Source: Verrucomicrobiota bacterium
GTDB lineage: Bacteria; Verrucomicrobiota; Verrucomicrobiia; Chthoniobacterales; Terrimicrobiaceae
DNA length: 64,000 nt
Assembly (NCBI GenBank): GCA_018970255.1
Contig: JAGWWS010000007.1
Coordinates: 18,037 to 82,036 of the forward strand
Reading direction: 5' to 3'
Part shown: positions 18,101-27,448 of the stretch, piece after piece
Position numbering within the stretch: position 1 is the first letter of the stretch
Layout of the letters: each line of letters begins with the position of its first letter
Notes under the pieces: generated by a model
The model's input: only the letters and a program-made list of their open reading frames with translations
The model's database searches: none
Told to the model about the DNA's origin: nothing
Position numbers and translations under genes: made by a program

Positions 18101-18285
18101 CCATCGCCACCGGCTCGGGCGCCGTGGGCCGCCAGGTCCTCGGCACCACCGTCATCGGCGGCATGCTCGCCGCGACCTTCCTCGCCATTTTCCTCATCCC
18201 CGCCTGCTTCTACATCGTCGAAAAATACTTCGTCGGCGCGAAGCACCCGGCAACCGAACCGCCCCAAAACACGCCTCCCGCCTGA
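15133..18285 (+). CDS. RND multidrug efflux pump, HAE1 (AcrB-type) family
   Basis: A 1050-residue inner-membrane proton-driven pump. It starts [16 protein letters not shown] like AcrB. The proton relay is present: adjacent aspartates in TM4 ([15 protein letters not shown], about 407-408) and the TM10 lysine ([17 protein letters not shown]). Also visible are [11 protein letters not shown] and the two large periplasmic porter loops. Hydrophobic drugs, dyes or lipids are the likely substrates. The gene is 12 bases after its adaptor gene. Its stop TGA overlaps a CTG that is the best start for the next gene. Confidence 0.96.
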   Translation: MSNFFIRRPIVAMVVAIITVIVGLVSMAGLPVAQYPNIVPPQIQVTTTYVGADALTVEQSVATPIEMQMSGVEGMEYMYSINANSGIMSLNIIFGTDTDPTTDQILAQMRQTQASSQLPTEVKNYGVTVQQSLSSPLGVFVLSSPGGEFDPTFLANYAYINLNQPLSRIPGVGSVSIFGAGQYAMRIWVKPDRLATLNITVPEVISAVGAQNKVNPAGQIGGEPVPQGQVYTFTVTTTGRLTTVEEFENIVIRADPNGSVVRVKDVARVELGGQVYNIRGRFQGQNACIVAVYQLPGSNAVDTMKQLRNFFEQQSKQFPAGLKYTVALDTTLAITDGIKEIVQTLFEAMVLVIAVVFIFLQGWRATLIPLIAVPVSLIGTFAVFPMLGFSINTLSLFGMVLAIGLVVDDAIVVVEAIESHIEEGLSPRDAAIKAMSQVSGPVVAIALILAAVFVPTAFIPGITGAMYQQFAVTMAVSVLISAFNALSLSPALGALLLRPKKQARGPLGAFFGAFNKVFGTATKGYASVCHGLIRKVAISVIILAGLGAAGGFIGSKLPTAFIPEEDQGYLFGVVQLPRASSLQQTTAASEAIEQILLKTPGVEYVTSIIGFNLLSTVQSTYTGFFFITLEEWSKRKSPELQVDAIQASINRELAALANPTAAFAFPPPAIPGIGTAGGVTFMLEDRSGSPVQFIAENTQKFMDAAKKRPELSTLFTTALWDVPQVHIELDETQAMIQGVNLNEAYQTLQTFLGGYFVNYFNRFGLQWQVYVQAEGDYRTDMENLNLFYVSNKNGDPVPVTSFTRAERSFGPEFTMRYNMYRCSQINASVAPGYSTAQAMKALEEVFAETMPTGMGYDYFGMSYQEQQAAQGVPPTAIFALSLLFVFLILAAQYESWSLPFSVLFTVPVAVFGAFAGLAMRGMQNNIYAQIGLVMLIGLAAKNAILIVEFAKDEYERGKDLVSATLEGARLRLRPILMTAFAFILGTVPLAIATGSGAVGRQVLGTTVIGGMLAATFLAIFLIPACFYIVEKYFVGAKHPATEPPQNTPPA

Positions 18286-19052
18286 CCCAGCCAACCACCC
18301 CCATCGTCACCGTCGCGGACCTCAGGAAAAGCTACGACGAAAACCCCGTGCTGAAGGGCGTGGGCTTTTCCCTCGGGGAAGGCGACCTCGTATCGGTCAT
18401 CGGCCCCTCGGGTTGCGGCAAGAGCACCATGCTCCGCTGCATCAACGGCCTCGAACTCCTCGACTCCGGCACCATCTCCGCCGCCGGCAGCACCGTCTCG
18501 CGCCAGCCCGGCTCCCCGGCCGGCCCGGAAATTTCGAAAAACTTCCACGCCCTGCGCCAGCGCGTCGGCATGGTTTTCCAACAGTTCAACCTCTTCCCCC
18601 ACCGCACCCTCATCGAGAACACCATGCTCGCCCCGATGCTCGTCCGCGGCATCCCGCGCGAGGATGCCGAAAAAACCGGTCGCGCCCTCCTCGGCAAGGT
18701 CGGCCTCTCGGCCATGGAGGACCGCTACCCCGCGAACCTCTCCGGCGGCCAGCAACAGCGCGCCGCCATCGCCCGCGCCCTCGCCATGCAACCGAAAGTC
18801 ATGCTCTACGACGAGCCCACCAGCGCCCTCGACCCCGAACTCGTCGATGAGGTCCTGCATGTCATGAAGGAACTCGACGCCGAGGGCATGACGCAAATCG
18901 TCGTCACCCACGAGATGCGCTTCGCCCGCGAGGCCAGCGACTACATCATTTTCATGGAAGGCGGACACATCGTGGAAATTTCCAATGGGGACGAGATCTT
19001 CACAAACCCGAAGGACGAACGCACCCGCCGCTTCCTCAGGAGGTTCCTGTGA
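18282..19052 (+). CDS. Polar amino acid ABC transporter ATP-binding protein
   Basis: An ATPase of the GlnQ/HisP type with Walker [10 protein letters not shown], signature LSGGQQQR, Walker [15 protein letters not shown] and H-loop VVTHEM. The first ordinary start codon in frame is GTG 18348, but that would remove the A-loop strand [13 protein letters not shown], which every relative has. The open frame extends upstream without ATG, GTG or TTG. A CTG at 18282, overlapping the RND stop as CTGA, would give 256 residues, the usual length. I therefore propose a CTG start coupled to the pump gene. The fused receptor/permease gene follows with a GTGA overlap. Confidence 0.85.
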   Translation: MTQPTTPIVTVADLRKSYDENPVLKGVGFSLGEGDLVSVIGPSGCGKSTMLRCINGLELLDSGTISAAGSTVSRQPGSPAGPEISKNFHALRQRVGMVFQQFNLFPHRTLIENTMLAPMLVRGIPREDAEKTGRALLGKVGLSAMEDRYPANLSGGQQQRAAIARALAMQPKVMLYDEPTSALDPELVDEVLHVMKELDAEGMTQIVVTHEMRFAREASDYIIFMEGGHIVEISNGDEIFTNPKDERTRRFLRRFL

Positions 19053-20557
19053 TCCGCCTACTCCTTGCCATCCTCGCCTGCGCACTCGCTACCGCCACGG
19101 CACCGGCTTCCGAAAAGCCCGTCCTCCGCTGGGCCGCCGCCACGGACAGCAACGCCCCCTACGCCTTTTACGGTCCTGGAAACAAGCTCACCGGGTTCGA
19201 ATACGAAATCATCCAGGCGCTCGCGGGGGAAATGGGCCGTGAGCCGGTCTTCGTGCCGAACGATTGGGACGGCCTCATCCCCGGCCTCGCCCGCGGGCTC
19301 TACGATGTCGTCATTTGCGGCATCGAAATCACCCCCGAAAAATCCGCCGAAGTCCTCTTCTCGAACCCCTACTATGTGACCTACGAGCAAATGGTCGTCG
19401 GGAAAAGTTCCCCGCCCGTCACATCGCTCGACCAACTCTCCGGAAAATCCATCGGCACGCTCGGCCAAACGGCCGCCCTCGCCATGCTCAAAAAAACCCC
19501 CGGCGTGGAAGTCAAAATCTACGACGAGGAGGTCAACGCCTACGCCGACATCGTGAACGGCCGGCTCTTCGGCGTCCTGCTCGATTACCCGATCGCAAAA
19601 TACTACGCCTTCGCGAACCCGAACCTCCGCTTCACCGGCCCGCCCTTCGGCCAAGTCACCTACGGCATCGCCCTCGCCCGCCAAAACCACGCCCTTGCCG
19701 GAGAAATCAACGCCGCCCTCGCCCGCATCGCCGAATCCGGCCAAATGCGCGATATCCTCTCCCGCTGGGGCCTCTGGACCCCCATGGTCGCCGACACCTT
19801 CGGCCAGCCCGAGGACCCCTCGCTCCCGGATACCGAATACCGCGCCTTTGTCGCCTCCACCACCGAACAGCCCACGCTCTGGAACCGCCTCCTCGGCTAC
19901 ACCCGCTTCTGGCCCCTCCTCCTCCAGGCATCGCTCGTCACCATCGAAGTCAGCCTCCTCGCCATGGTTTTCGCCGTCGCGCTCGGCTTCACCCTCGCTC
20001 TCATGCGCGTTTACGGCCCCCTCCCCGCCCGTTGGATCGCCACCGTTTACATCGAACTCGTCCGCGGCACCCCGCTCCTCATCCAACTTCTGGTCATTTT
20101 CTACGGCCTCCCGAACATCGGCATTAAACTCGAGCCCTTCACCGCCGGCGTCCTCGGCCTCGCCCTCAACTACGCCGCCTACGAGGCGGAAAACTACCGC
20201 GCCGGCCTCCTCGCCATCCCGAAAGGCCAGATGGAAGCCGCCCGCGCCCTCGGCATGACGCACCGCCAGGGACTCCTGCATGTCGTCATGCCCCAATCCT
20301 TCCGCCTCGTCATCCCGCCGGTCACGAACGATTTCATTTCGTTGCTCAAGGATTCCTCCCTCGTCTCCATGGTCACGCTCATCGACCTCACCGGAGCCTA
20401 CAAGCAAATCGCCACGCAAACCTTCGACTACTTCGGCGCCGGGTTGCTCGTGGCGGCGTTCTACTTGTTGATCGGCCTCCCGTTCGTCCGCCTCGCCCGC
20501 TTCACCGAGCAGCGCCTCCTCCCCGCCAACCACCGCCGCCCCACCCGCCGTCACTGA
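19049..20557 (+). CDS. Fused amino acid binding protein and ABC permease
   Basis: A 502-residue protein starting at GTG 19049, which overlaps the ATPase stop. A signal peptide (about 1-21) is followed by a type-3 solute-binding domain at about 25-255 ([51 protein letters not shown]). Then comes a permease domain with about 5 membrane segments at 285-490, carrying the ATPase-docking EAA loop [22 protein letters not shown]. Such receptor-permease fusions are known in other polar amino acid importers, for example GlnP-type proteins. With the ATPase it forms a complete two-gene importer, probably for glutamine or another polar amino acid. Confidence 0.92.
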   Translation: MIRLLLAILACALATATAPASEKPVLRWAAATDSNAPYAFYGPGNKLTGFEYEIIQALAGEMGREPVFVPNDWDGLIPGLARGLYDVVICGIEITPEKSAEVLFSNPYYVTYEQMVVGKSSPPVTSLDQLSGKSIGTLGQTAALAMLKKTPGVEVKIYDEEVNAYADIVNGRLFGVLLDYPIAKYYAFANPNLRFTGPPFGQVTYGIALARQNHALAGEINAALARIAESGQMRDILSRWGLWTPMVADTFGQPEDPSLPDTEYRAFVASTTEQPTLWNRLLGYTRFWPLLLQASLVTIEVSLLAMVFAVALGFTLALMRVYGPLPARWIATVYIELVRGTPLLIQLLVIFYGLPNIGIKLEPFTAGVLGLALNYAAYEAENYRAGLLAIPKGQMEAARALGMTHRQGLLHVVMPQSFRLVIPPVTNDFISLLKDSSLVSMVTLIDLTGAYKQIATQTFDYFGAGLLVAAFYLLIGLPFVRLARFTEQRLLPANHRRPTRRH

Positions 20558-20569
20558 CTGGTTTCCGCC

Positions 20570-21814
20570 TTGAATTCAAACCCCACCTCCCCGGGCCGAT
20601 ACGCATGGACTGTAGTGGCACTACTCTTCCCCGTCGCACTCCTAAACTACCTGGACCGCCAGATGATCGCGGCCATGAAATCCTCCGTGATGGCCGATGT
20701 CTCGGGCATGCACCTCGATGCCCAGTGGGGCTACATGCTCGGCCAGTTCAAATGGGTCTACGCGTTTTTCAGCCCTATCGGCGGGTATGTCGCGGACCGC
20801 TTCAGCCGCCGCACCACGATTTGCGCGAGCCTCCTTGCTTGGTCTGCGGTCACTTGGCTCACCGGCCGGGCAGATACCTACTCGGATCTGCTCTGGACGC
20901 GCACGCTCATGGGGCTCAGCGAGGCCTTTTACATTCCCGCCGCCTTGGCACTCATCACTGACTACCATCGCGGCGATACCCGCTCACGTGCCACGGGCAT
21001 CCACCAAACAGGAATCTACTGCGGCGTCATCCTCGGCGGCTTCGCCGGTTATGTCGCGGATACTCCCTCGCTCGGCTGGCGCTGGGCATTTGATTTCACC
21101 GGCCTCGCCGGAATCCTCTACGCCATTCCACTTTTCCTGCTCCTCCGCGACAACCGCGGAAAAAACTCCTCCGAAGCACCGCGGCCCGGCGCTATCTCGT
21201 CCGCAACCTCATTGTTGGCGAATCCCTCGTTCATCCTGCTCGTTCTCTACTTCACACTCCCCGCCCTCGCAGGCTGGGTCGTGCGCGATTGGATGCCCGC
21301 CATTCTTCAACAAAGTTTCAACATCTCCCAAGGACTCGCCGGAGTCTCCGCCACGCTCTACTGGCAGGCCGCCGCGATTCTCGCGGCCTTCGGCGGAGGG
21401 TGGCTTGCCGACCGCTGGATGCGCCGCACGGACCGCGGTAGGATTTATGTCAGCGCCATCGGCATGGCACTCATCATCCCCGCGCTTTTCGGGGTCGGAA
21501 ATTCGCCGGCCCTCGGTTCATTCGGTCTCGCCATCGCCTCGCTGGTCCTTTTCGGAATCGGCTGGGGTTTCTTCGATACAAACAACATGCCGATTCTGTG
21601 CCAGATCGCCCGGCCGGAACTCCGCGCCACCGGCTATGGAATCATGAACTTCGTGAGCATCAGCTGCGGCGGACTCGCCGATTGGGGATTCGGCGCCCTG
21701 CGCGACCGCGCCATCCCGCTCAATGCCATTTTCGCAATCTTTGCCGCAGCCTGCATCGTCTCGATCGCCCTCGTGCTGCTCATTCGCCCCCAAAAAACCG
21801 AGGGCGAATCGTAA
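20570..21814 (+). CDS. MFS transporter, anion:cation symporter (sugar acid)-like
   Basis: A 414-residue transporter starting at TTG 20570, 12 bases after the ABC gene. Sequence features are LLNYLDRQMIAAMKSSVMAD in TM1 and after, DRFSRRTT in the loop after TM2, and LMGLSEAFYIPAALALITDYHRGDTRSRATGIHQTG. These resemble the ACS branch of MFS (hexuronate, phthalate and similar organic anions). About 12 membrane segments are visible. The substrate is not certain. It ends 2 bases before the stop of the convergent gene. Confidence 0.8.
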   Translation: MNSNPTSPGRYAWTVVALLFPVALLNYLDRQMIAAMKSSVMADVSGMHLDAQWGYMLGQFKWVYAFFSPIGGYVADRFSRRTTICASLLAWSAVTWLTGRADTYSDLLWTRTLMGLSEAFYIPAALALITDYHRGDTRSRATGIHQTGIYCGVILGGFAGYVADTPSLGWRWAFDFTGLAGILYAIPLFLLLRDNRGKNSSEAPRPGAISSATSLLANPSFILLVLYFTLPALAGWVVRDWMPAILQQSFNISQGLAGVSATLYWQAAAILAAFGGGWLADRWMRRTDRGRIYVSAIGMALIIPALFGVGNSPALGSFGLAIASLVLFGIGWGFFDTNNMPILCQIARPELRATGYGIMNFVSISCGGLADWGFGALRDRAIPLNAIFAIFAAACIVSIALVLLIRPQKTEGES

Positions 21815-21816
21815 AA

Positions 21817-22863
21817 TCAACCGCCGCCGCTTTTCTCGAAAATCAATTTCCGAATCCAGGACTCGAAGGAATTCCGGGCATTCGCAGACCTCATCACTCC
21901 CCGCTGGTCCACCACAAAAACCGTCGGCAGCGCATTCACCCCGTTGCTCCTCGCGAGCTCACCTTGCCAGCCCTTCCCGTCGCAGGCCGTTGGCCATCCA
22001 TCGATTCCGATTTCCCCCATCACGCCTTTGACCAAACCCGCATCCTCATCCAGCGCCACGGTCGCGACGCCCACACGATCAGCCGGCAATTGGCGCAGCG
22101 CGTTTCGAAATTCCTGAATCCACAAAATCGACGGAGCCGATTCCGCCGACCAAAAAATCAGAAATCCCACCTTGCCACGCCAACTCTTGGTATCGAACAC
22201 GGCCCCCTGCAGAGTCGGGAAGGAAATCGCGATAGGCTTTCCGATCAAATCCAGCCGCCTCAAGTCATCGGCAATCCGTCGTTTCAAAGGCTCCTCCCGC
22301 GCAGCGCGTCGAGCCTCCTCGAGAAGCTCGCGCTTCAGCTCCGGATCGTTGTCGCAAATCGTGGCCACCTCCACGAGCAACCTCGCCACCCGCCGGTCTC
22401 CGGGATGCCTCGCCCCGAAATTCCTCGCCGCCGCCACCAAATCCCTCCGCCGCTCCACCTCCTGCCCGCGAAAAGTCTGCATCAACAGCGACACCCGCCG
22501 GAACCCCGCCTCGGCTCGAATCGAAAGCGGCACGGATTTGTCCCTCTCCACCACCTGCAAGTCCCGCATCGCTTGATCGACTTGGGATTGCCGCCCCAGC
22601 GCCATACCGAGCGCCGCTTCGAGCGAGGCCATCCTCAAACTCGCCTCGGCCGCGCGCGAATCCGCCGGATGCGTTTCGAGAAAATGACGCACCAACCCGA
22701 GTTGCTTCACCAAATGCCGCTTGCCAGCCTCTCGCGCCTCCTCAACGGATTTCGGTTTCGCCTGCGGCCCGGCATCCAAGGCCACGATCGCCTGCCAATC
22801 CGTGTCAGCCGATCCGAAGGCCATCGCACAACCAAGAATCAAAGCCAGAAAAGCCGTTCTCAT
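21817..22863 (-). CDS. Secreted TlpA/thioredoxin-like protein lacking the CxxC motif
   Basis: A 348-residue protein with a signal peptide (MRTAFLALILGCAMAFGS). Residues about 25-205 are helical and TPR-like in composition (RAAEASLRMASLEAALGMALG, RRVARLLVEVATICDND). The C-terminal 140 residues have the TlpA/AhpC layout GKPIAISFPTLQGAVFDTKSWRGKVGFLIFWSAESAPS...LPTVFVVDQRGVM. Where redox-active members have WCxPC there is SAESAPS, so no catalytic cysteines exist and disulfide chemistry is unlikely. The cis-Pro loop (ALPTVFVVD) is retained. Its start overlaps the upstream hydrolase gene stop by 4 bases. Confidence 0.8.
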   Translation of the reverse strand: MRTAFLALILGCAMAFGSADTDWQAIVALDAGPQAKPKSVEEAREAGKRHLVKQLGLVRHFLETHPADSRAAEASLRMASLEAALGMALGRQSQVDQAMRDLQVVERDKSVPLSIRAEAGFRRVSLLMQTFRGQEVERRRDLVAAARNFGARHPGDRRVARLLVEVATICDNDPELKRELLEEARRAAREEPLKRRIADDLRRLDLIGKPIAISFPTLQGAVFDTKSWRGKVGFLIFWSAESAPSILWIQEFRNALRQLPADRVGVATVALDEDAGLVKGVMGEIGIDGWPTACDGKGWQGELARSNGVNALPTVFVVDQRGVMRSANARNSFESWIRKLIFEKSGGG

Positions 22864-23777
22864 TCCTTGGGTGTGATCGTGGTGAACAACGGACGGTGAT
22901 CACTCGCCTCGCTCCATTCCTTGGCCCACACCACCCCGCTCCTTCTGGGCAAAACTTCAGGCCACAGCCCCGGACTCGCCATCACGTAATCGATCCGCGA
23001 ATACACATCGGCCGCACCCCAGTAGTGCGTCCAAACAAGCCCGAGCGAATCCCTCAACTCCAAGGCCCGAAGGCTTGCCGCCCCGCCCGGCGCTCCGAGA
23101 ATTTCCAGAATCGGAAACTCGTTCTTCGTGTCGTTGAGATCACCGAACAGAAGCAAATTCTCCTGAGGATTCGCCGCGAGAATCGCCTCCACATGCTTCC
23201 GCACGATCATCGCCTCGCGGGCACGAAACCGCTTCTCGTCATAAAGCGGCACCGCGCGTTTCGATTTCAAATGCAGACCCACCAATCGCAGCCGGTAGTC
23301 CGGCCCCGCCTGCACCGTCACATCCAGAATACCCCGCCCCATCCGAAAGCGTTTGCCATCCACCTCCACGGGAACTTGCCCGCGCGAATTCCTCGCGACG
23401 ATCGGAAACCTGCTCAGCAACGCCAAATGCCGCTCGCCATCCTCACCGCGGACCCATTCGGTATGGCGCAAATCCATCCCCGCCGCCTGCAGTCTTTTTT
23501 GAAAATCCGCAAGCATCCGACGATCGCCCATTTCCGCCACGCCCAGAATGTCCGGCCGGCAACGCTTGAGCATCGAAACCACGGCCGCCACTTCCCGCTC
23601 CGGCTTCGGCGCGTTTTCCACCCGCTTGCCGCCGACCTCACGCACCATCGGCAGATAATTCTCCACATTGTAATAGGCGAAAACAACATCCCCCCCGGCA
23701 AAAACACTGGGAAGCTTTAAGAAAAAAACAAACGTAACCAGCCGCAGGAAAACCACCGCTTCCCGGCCCGGAAACAC
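22860..23777 (-). CDS. Endonuclease/exonuclease/phosphatase (EEP) family protein, probably secreted
   Basis: A 305-residue protein with an N-terminal hydrophobic stretch (VVFLRLVTFVFFLKLPSVFAGG) that is probably a signal peptide. The EEP core follows: YYNVENYLP, DILGVAEMGDRR, VGLHLKSKR, LLFGDLNDTKNEFP, SRIDYVMASPGL and ASDHRPLFTTI, giving the Asn/Glu, Asp-x-Asn and Ser-Asp-His catalytic positions. Members hydrolyse phosphodiester bonds in nucleic acids or lipids with Mg2+; the substrate here is unknown. It is coupled to the TlpA-like gene and lies 2 bases after tatA. Confidence 0.85.
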   Translation of the reverse strand: MFPGREAVVFLRLVTFVFFLKLPSVFAGGDVVFAYYNVENYLPMVREVGGKRVENAPKPEREVAAVVSMLKRCRPDILGVAEMGDRRMLADFQKRLQAAGMDLRHTEWVRGEDGERHLALLSRFPIVARNSRGQVPVEVDGKRFRMGRGILDVTVQAGPDYRLRLVGLHLKSKRAVPLYDEKRFRAREAMIVRKHVEAILAANPQENLLLFGDLNDTKNEFPILEILGAPGGAASLRALELRDSLGLVWTHYWGAADVYSRIDYVMASPGLWPEVLPRRSGVVWAKEWSEASDHRPLFTTITPKE

Positions 23778-23779
23778 AA

Positions 23780-24016
23780 TCAGGCGGGCTTGTGCGGCTG
23801 TTTGTCCGCCGCCTCCTTGACCTCAAGCTGCTTGGCGGACTTGTCGATCTCGCGCTCGAAATCCTCCCGCGCCCTCTTGAACTCCCCGAGACTCTGCCCC
23901 AAACCGCGCGCCAATTCCGGCAATTTCTTCGCGCCGAACAAAAGCAATACAATCACCAAAATAAAAACGATTTCCGGCCAACCGGGCATCGACATGGCAA
24001 GCAAGGGAGTGCTCAT
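23780..24016 (-). CDS. tatA: Sec-independent translocase subunit TatA
   Basis: A 78-residue protein if started at ATG 24016; a shorter start at the Met of MPGWPE is also possible. It has the TatA/E pattern: one N-terminal membrane helix ([14 protein letters not shown]), the hinge [12 protein letters not shown], an amphipathic helix and a charged tail. It forms the pore-related component of twin-arginine export of folded proteins. tatB and tatC are not in the window. It lies directly upstream of the secreted EEP and TlpA-like genes on the same strand. Confidence 0.93.
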   Translation of the reverse strand: MSTPLLAMSMPGWPEIVFILVIVLLLFGAKKLPELARGLGQSLGEFKRAREDFEREIDKSAKQLEVKEAADKQPHKPA

Positions 24017-24058
24017 GGGGGCTACGCTAAGCCCAGCACCCCACCCCATGCAAAGAAA

Positions 24059-25330
24059 TTAACCCTCCCGAATGAGGGGAACTCGAGTGTTCTTCAGAAC
24101 ACCATTCTCGACCGTCTCCACAGCAATTCCCGCCGCACGACCAAAATTGAAACCGCTAGAAATCCCGCGCGAGCGCGCCGAAAAATCCGCATCACCCAAA
24201 ACCTCATTCAGCCTTCGCGCGAGATTCTTTGCCGAGATCCGCCCCCTCGAAAGGCTCCTCGCCACGCCAAGCCTTCCCAACCTCCATGCATTGTCAGGCT
24301 GATCGAATGCAAACGGCACAATCACCGATGGCACACCCGCCCTCAGCGTCTCGGCACAGGTTCCGATCCCTCCCGCATGAACCACAGCTGCCGCCCTTGG
24401 TAACAACGCCCCGAGCGGCTCGTAGCCGGCCACGAAAACCGTTTCTGGCAAATCCCGCGGCACCTCCGCATTCCGTCCCGTCAAAAGCACCGCCCGCCTG
24501 CCAAGCATGCGAACAGCGGCAACCGCCTCGTGGTAAAAACGCGGCTCGAAGTGCGCGACGATGGATCCCAGCGTGAAAACCACTGGCGCCTCGCCCGCAC
24601 TCAAAAACTCCTCGAGCCCCGCACTCATCCCTCCCTGTTCGTAAAATGGAAATCCAGCCTGCACAAAATTCCCGGGCCAATCGGGCTGCGGCGCGCCAAG
24701 AAACTCCGGAAACATCACCAGAGTTCCATGCGGCGAATGCTTCGTATCGAAAATCGGATTCCCGCCAGGTGGAAGTCCCAGCTCCCGACGAAAACGAAAA
24801 TACTCCCGCGCCCACATGCGCCCCTGAATTCTCCCGCCAATGTAAGCGAGCCGGTGAACCCACGCCCCCAACTTGCGGAACGGATGCAAAAACGGCGCGG
24901 GCGCGAGCACACACGGGTCCGTCGCCGAAAGCATCGAGGTCGGTGCCAGCACTGCATTCCACCACGGAATCCCCTCGCCCTCCGCCACGAGCCCGGCCGT
25001 GTAAAGCAACTCCCCGACCACCAGCGCATCCGCGCCACGCACCGCCGCAGAGAGATCGGCATGCGTCTCCCTCACACCTGCAAAAACCACCTGCCTCAAG
25101 AGCCGCTCCGGCCCGCGACTCATGTGAAAAAAATACTCCAGCTCGTCCGGATCGCTCGGAATCTCGGGCCGCAGCTCGCGAAACTCCACTCCCGCTCTCT
25201 CCACATTCACCGAGTAGCTCGGCGCCGCCGCCACCACCGCCTCATGCCCACGCATTCGCGCCTCCACAGCCAGCGCCAGCATCGGATGCAGGTCACCCAA
25301 CGACCCGATGCACGCAAAAACCACCCGCAT
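24059..25330 (-). CDS. Glycosyltransferase, GT1/UGT-like (sterol or rhamnosyl type)
   Basis: A 423-residue GT-B enzyme. The N-terminus FACIGSLGDLHPMLALAVEARMRGHEAVVAA and the C-terminal donor-binding signature HAGGIGTCAETLRAGVPSVIVPFAFDQPDNAWRL are those of UDP/dTDP-sugar transferases acting on lipids or natural products. No signal peptide or membrane helix is present. The next gene upstream on the same strand encodes a PAP2 phosphatase whose stop abuts this start (25331), so the pair may act together on a lipid-linked product; that is inference. Confidence 0.88.
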   Translation of the reverse strand: MRVVFACIGSLGDLHPMLALAVEARMRGHEAVVAAAPSYSVNVERAGVEFRELRPEIPSDPDELEYFFHMSRGPERLLRQVVFAGVRETHADLSAAVRGADALVVGELLYTAGLVAEGEGIPWWNAVLAPTSMLSATDPCVLAPAPFLHPFRKLGAWVHRLAYIGGRIQGRMWAREYFRFRRELGLPPGGNPIFDTKHSPHGTLVMFPEFLGAPQPDWPGNFVQAGFPFYEQGGMSAGLEEFLSAGEAPVVFTLGSIVAHFEPRFYHEAVAAVRMLGRRAVLLTGRNAEVPRDLPETVFVAGYEPLGALLPRAAAVVHAGGIGTCAETLRAGVPSVIVPFAFDQPDNAWRLGRLGVARSLSRGRISAKNLARRLNEVLGDADFSARSRGISSGFNFGRAAGIAVETVENGVLKNTRVPLIREG

Positions 25331-26167
25331 CTAGATCTCCTCGATCCCGTCGAGCGCAAATCCGAACCAACCTGCCACAGCGAATGCCGCCCCTACGATC
25401 AACGTCGTCATGAAAAGATACGGAAAATCCAAATCCGGCTGCGCATCATCCAAAAATCCCCCGGCCACCCACACCACCACCGCGACCAACACCGCGCAAA
25501 TCCCAACCAGAAGCGGCGCCGCAGGCCCCCGAAAAACAAACGCCCGGGGATTTCCCTTCACCAACGCCAGCAGACTCGCCATCAGCCCAACGCAAAACCC
25601 TGACCACAAAATCCCGCCCACTGCATCGGACGGCCGGTGCCAGCCCATGAAAAAAACTCCCGTGGCATAAACAGTGGCCACCAGCGCCGCCGCCACACAC
25701 ATCCCGAGCCGCCATCGCGCCCCGGCCACCAGAATGGCCCCGAGAGCGAGCGATGTCCCCACACTCGTGTGGCCGCTCGGGTAGGTATCCGTCACAAAAT
25801 ACCCGGGCTCGATTCCCTGCGGCACCACCAGTTCTTCCCTCGGCAACCGATCCTTCAAAATCTCCGCCCCCGCCACCGCGAGCCCCACACCGGCAACTGC
25901 CGCAAATCCCGTGAGCCAGCGCCGCCTCACCACGGCCACCAAAAAAAGCACCGCCGCGCCCGCCGCCACAAACCCGTTCGTCACACGCCCGAGCACCGCC
26001 GTATCCAAAGCCCGCGCGGCCTGCGCCTCGGCCTCGCGCCCGAAAAACGCCGCATTGTCGAACTCCTGGCCCCACACGGTCGCGACGAAAAAAAGATACC
26101 CGATCGCGCAAAGAAACAGCATCAGCACGCTCCCCAGAGCGGCTCGAATAGCAAGCGGGCGTCCCAT
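25331..26167 (-). CDS. PAP2-family membrane phosphatase
   Basis: A 278-residue polytopic protein starting at ATG 26167; upstream in-frame sequence runs into tRNA-Arg and is rejected. The acid-phosphatase signature is complete: KDRLPRE (motif 1 variant), YPSGHTSVG (motif 2) and GWHRPSDAVGG (motif 3). Its six or so membrane helices place the active site at the membrane. Substrates are usually phosphatidate or undecaprenyl pyrophosphate-type lipids. It is followed immediately by the glycosyltransferase gene. Confidence 0.9.
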   Translation of the reverse strand: MGRPLAIRAALGSVLMLFLCAIGYLFFVATVWGQEFDNAAFFGREAEAQAARALDTAVLGRVTNGFVAAGAAVLFLVAVVRRRWLTGFAAVAGVGLAVAGAEILKDRLPREELVVPQGIEPGYFVTDTYPSGHTSVGTSLALGAILVAGARWRLGMCVAAALVATVYATGVFFMGWHRPSDAVGGILWSGFCVGLMASLLALVKGNPRAFVFRGPAAPLLVGICAVLVAVVVWVAGGFLDDAQPDLDFPYLFMTTLIVGAAFAVAGWFGFALDGIEEI

Positions 26168-26176
26168 AAAGTTTTT

Positions 26177-26250
26177 TGCACCCGGCGGGGATCGAACCCA
26201 CAACCTACGGCTCCGGAGGCCGTCACTCTATCCAATTGAGCTACGGGTGC
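26177..26250 (-). tRNA. tRNA-Arg (CCG)
   Basis: On the reverse strand the acceptor GCACCCG pairs with CGGGTGC. The D-arm is GCTC..GAGT, the anticodon stem ACGGC/GCCGT closes a loop CTCCGGA with anticodon CCG, and the T-arm GTGGG-TTCGATC-CCCGC completes the cloverleaf. The discriminator is A; CCA is not encoded. Confidence 0.93.
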
Positions 26251-26344
26251 GCCTCTCGCGAGCATCGTTCCCGCCGCTGAAAAATCAAACGCAAAACCCG
26301 CCACGCGCATTGCCGCCACAACTCCTTCCCGCGATAATCCCGCC

Positions 26345-26851
26345 ATGCCCAGCGCCGCCGCCGAAAAACTTCCGCGAAACCTCCAAGGCGCCATTCATCC
26401 CCTCCTCTCTCTCGCGCCTCCAAGCCTCCGCGGGCAAATACTCCTTCTTTTAACAATCGCCCTCGCCTCCTGCAAAGACGCCCCCCGCCCCGGACCGCTT
26501 ACTCTCGTCGAATTCCACTCCGGCGCGCAGGAAATGGCACTCGACGGCTTCCAATTTGGAAAAGACGAACTCGGCTGGCCCTTCGACTCGGGCGCGACCA
26601 CCACGACCGCCTACCTCGAACTCCTCAAAAAAAACAACCGCCTCCAGCCGGCCACCGCCGAGCGCCTCGCCCGAATCTCCGTCGCGAATCTCAGCGACTC
26701 CGACCCCGGCGAAACCGCCTTTGCCAGCGTCCCCGTGGAGGACGGCATCCTTGTCATCCGAAAGGACGGCCAGTCCCGCACCTTCCCCGACCTCGCCGCC
26801 TCCGCCGAGTTCGCGCCGCCTCCATCCCGCACACCCGCATGGCTCCCATGA
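26345..26851 (+). CDS. Putative lipoprotein of unknown function
   Basis: 168 residues from ATG 26345. The stretch ILLLLTIALASCKD at about 32-45 is a lipoprotein signal with lipobox LASC. The preceding 30 residues are unusually long for a signal, so translation may start later. The mature part includes LVEFHSGAQEMALDGFQFGKDELGWPFDSGATTTTAYLELLKKNNRL and VANLSDSDPGETAF. The latter recalls C-terminal motifs of type II pseudopilin-like proteins, but there is no pilin N-terminus. The stop overlaps the next gene as ATGA, so the two lipoproteins are probably made together. Confidence 0.6.
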   Translation: MPSAAAEKLPRNLQGAIHPLLSLAPPSLRGQILLLLTIALASCKDAPRPGPLTLVEFHSGAQEMALDGFQFGKDELGWPFDSGATTTTAYLELLKKNNRLQPATAERLARISVANLSDSDPGETAFASVPVEDGILVIRKDGQSRTFPDLAASAEFAPPPSRTPAWLP

Positions 26852-27387
26852 GACTCATTCACCTCACCCTCCCGGTTTGCCTGTTCCTCCCCGCCTGCGC
26901 CGCGAAAAGAGAAACTGCGGAAAAACCCAAAAAGCCGCCCGCCTTTTCGCGCCTCTTCTCGTTTCTTCAGCCCAAGAAGAAATCCAAGCCCCCAGAAGCC
27001 ACACCCGTCGATTGGACCGGCGAAATTCGCATGGTCAATTCACCCGGAAATTTTGTTCTCGTAGAATCTACCTCCGCCACCACACCCGTCGCCGGGGAGA
27101 AATACCTCGCCATGCGCGGTGCCACCGAGACGGCCGTCCTGCGCATGACCTCGCTGCGGAACCACCCGTTCCTCATCGCCGACATCATCAGCGGGGAACC
27201 TGCCACCGGCGACCGCATCTACCTGCCCACTCCCACGGCCAAGCCCACAGCCACTCCGACGCCCGGGAAAAAACCCGAGCCCACACCTCCCCCGACCACA
27301 GCCCCGCCGCCATCGATCGAGCCCGAGGTCACCACCCGACCGCAACTCCCCGCCGCCCAAGAACCGCCCCTTCCCCTCCCCGAGTGA
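26848..27387 (+). CDS. Putative lipoprotein with proline-rich C-terminus
   Basis: 179 residues from ATG 26848, chosen because of the ATGA overlap; ATG 26839 is an alternative. Lipobox LPAC gives an acylated cysteine at residue 17. A basic linker (about 20-50) is followed by a small beta-rich domain (GEIRMVNSPGNFVLVESTS...IADIISGEPATGDRIYLP) and a Pro/Thr-rich tail of 50 residues. The small domain looks like an OB-like or barrel-sandwich module, but no family is assigned. It lies 61 bases before the TolC-like gene, whose N-terminus is also proline-rich. Confidence 0.6.
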   Translation: MRLIHLTLPVCLFLPACAAKRETAEKPKKPPAFSRLFSFLQPKKKSKPPEATPVDWTGEIRMVNSPGNFVLVESTSATTPVAGEKYLAMRGATETAVLRMTSLRNHPFLIADIISGEPATGDRIYLPTPTAKPTATPTPGKKPEPTPPPTTAPPPSIEPEVTTRPQLPAAQEPPLPLPE

Positions 27388-27448
27388 TTTTCTTCTCCCC
27401 CCGCCACCAAGCTCCCGATAAGAACGATTTCAAATTGCCCATTTATCC

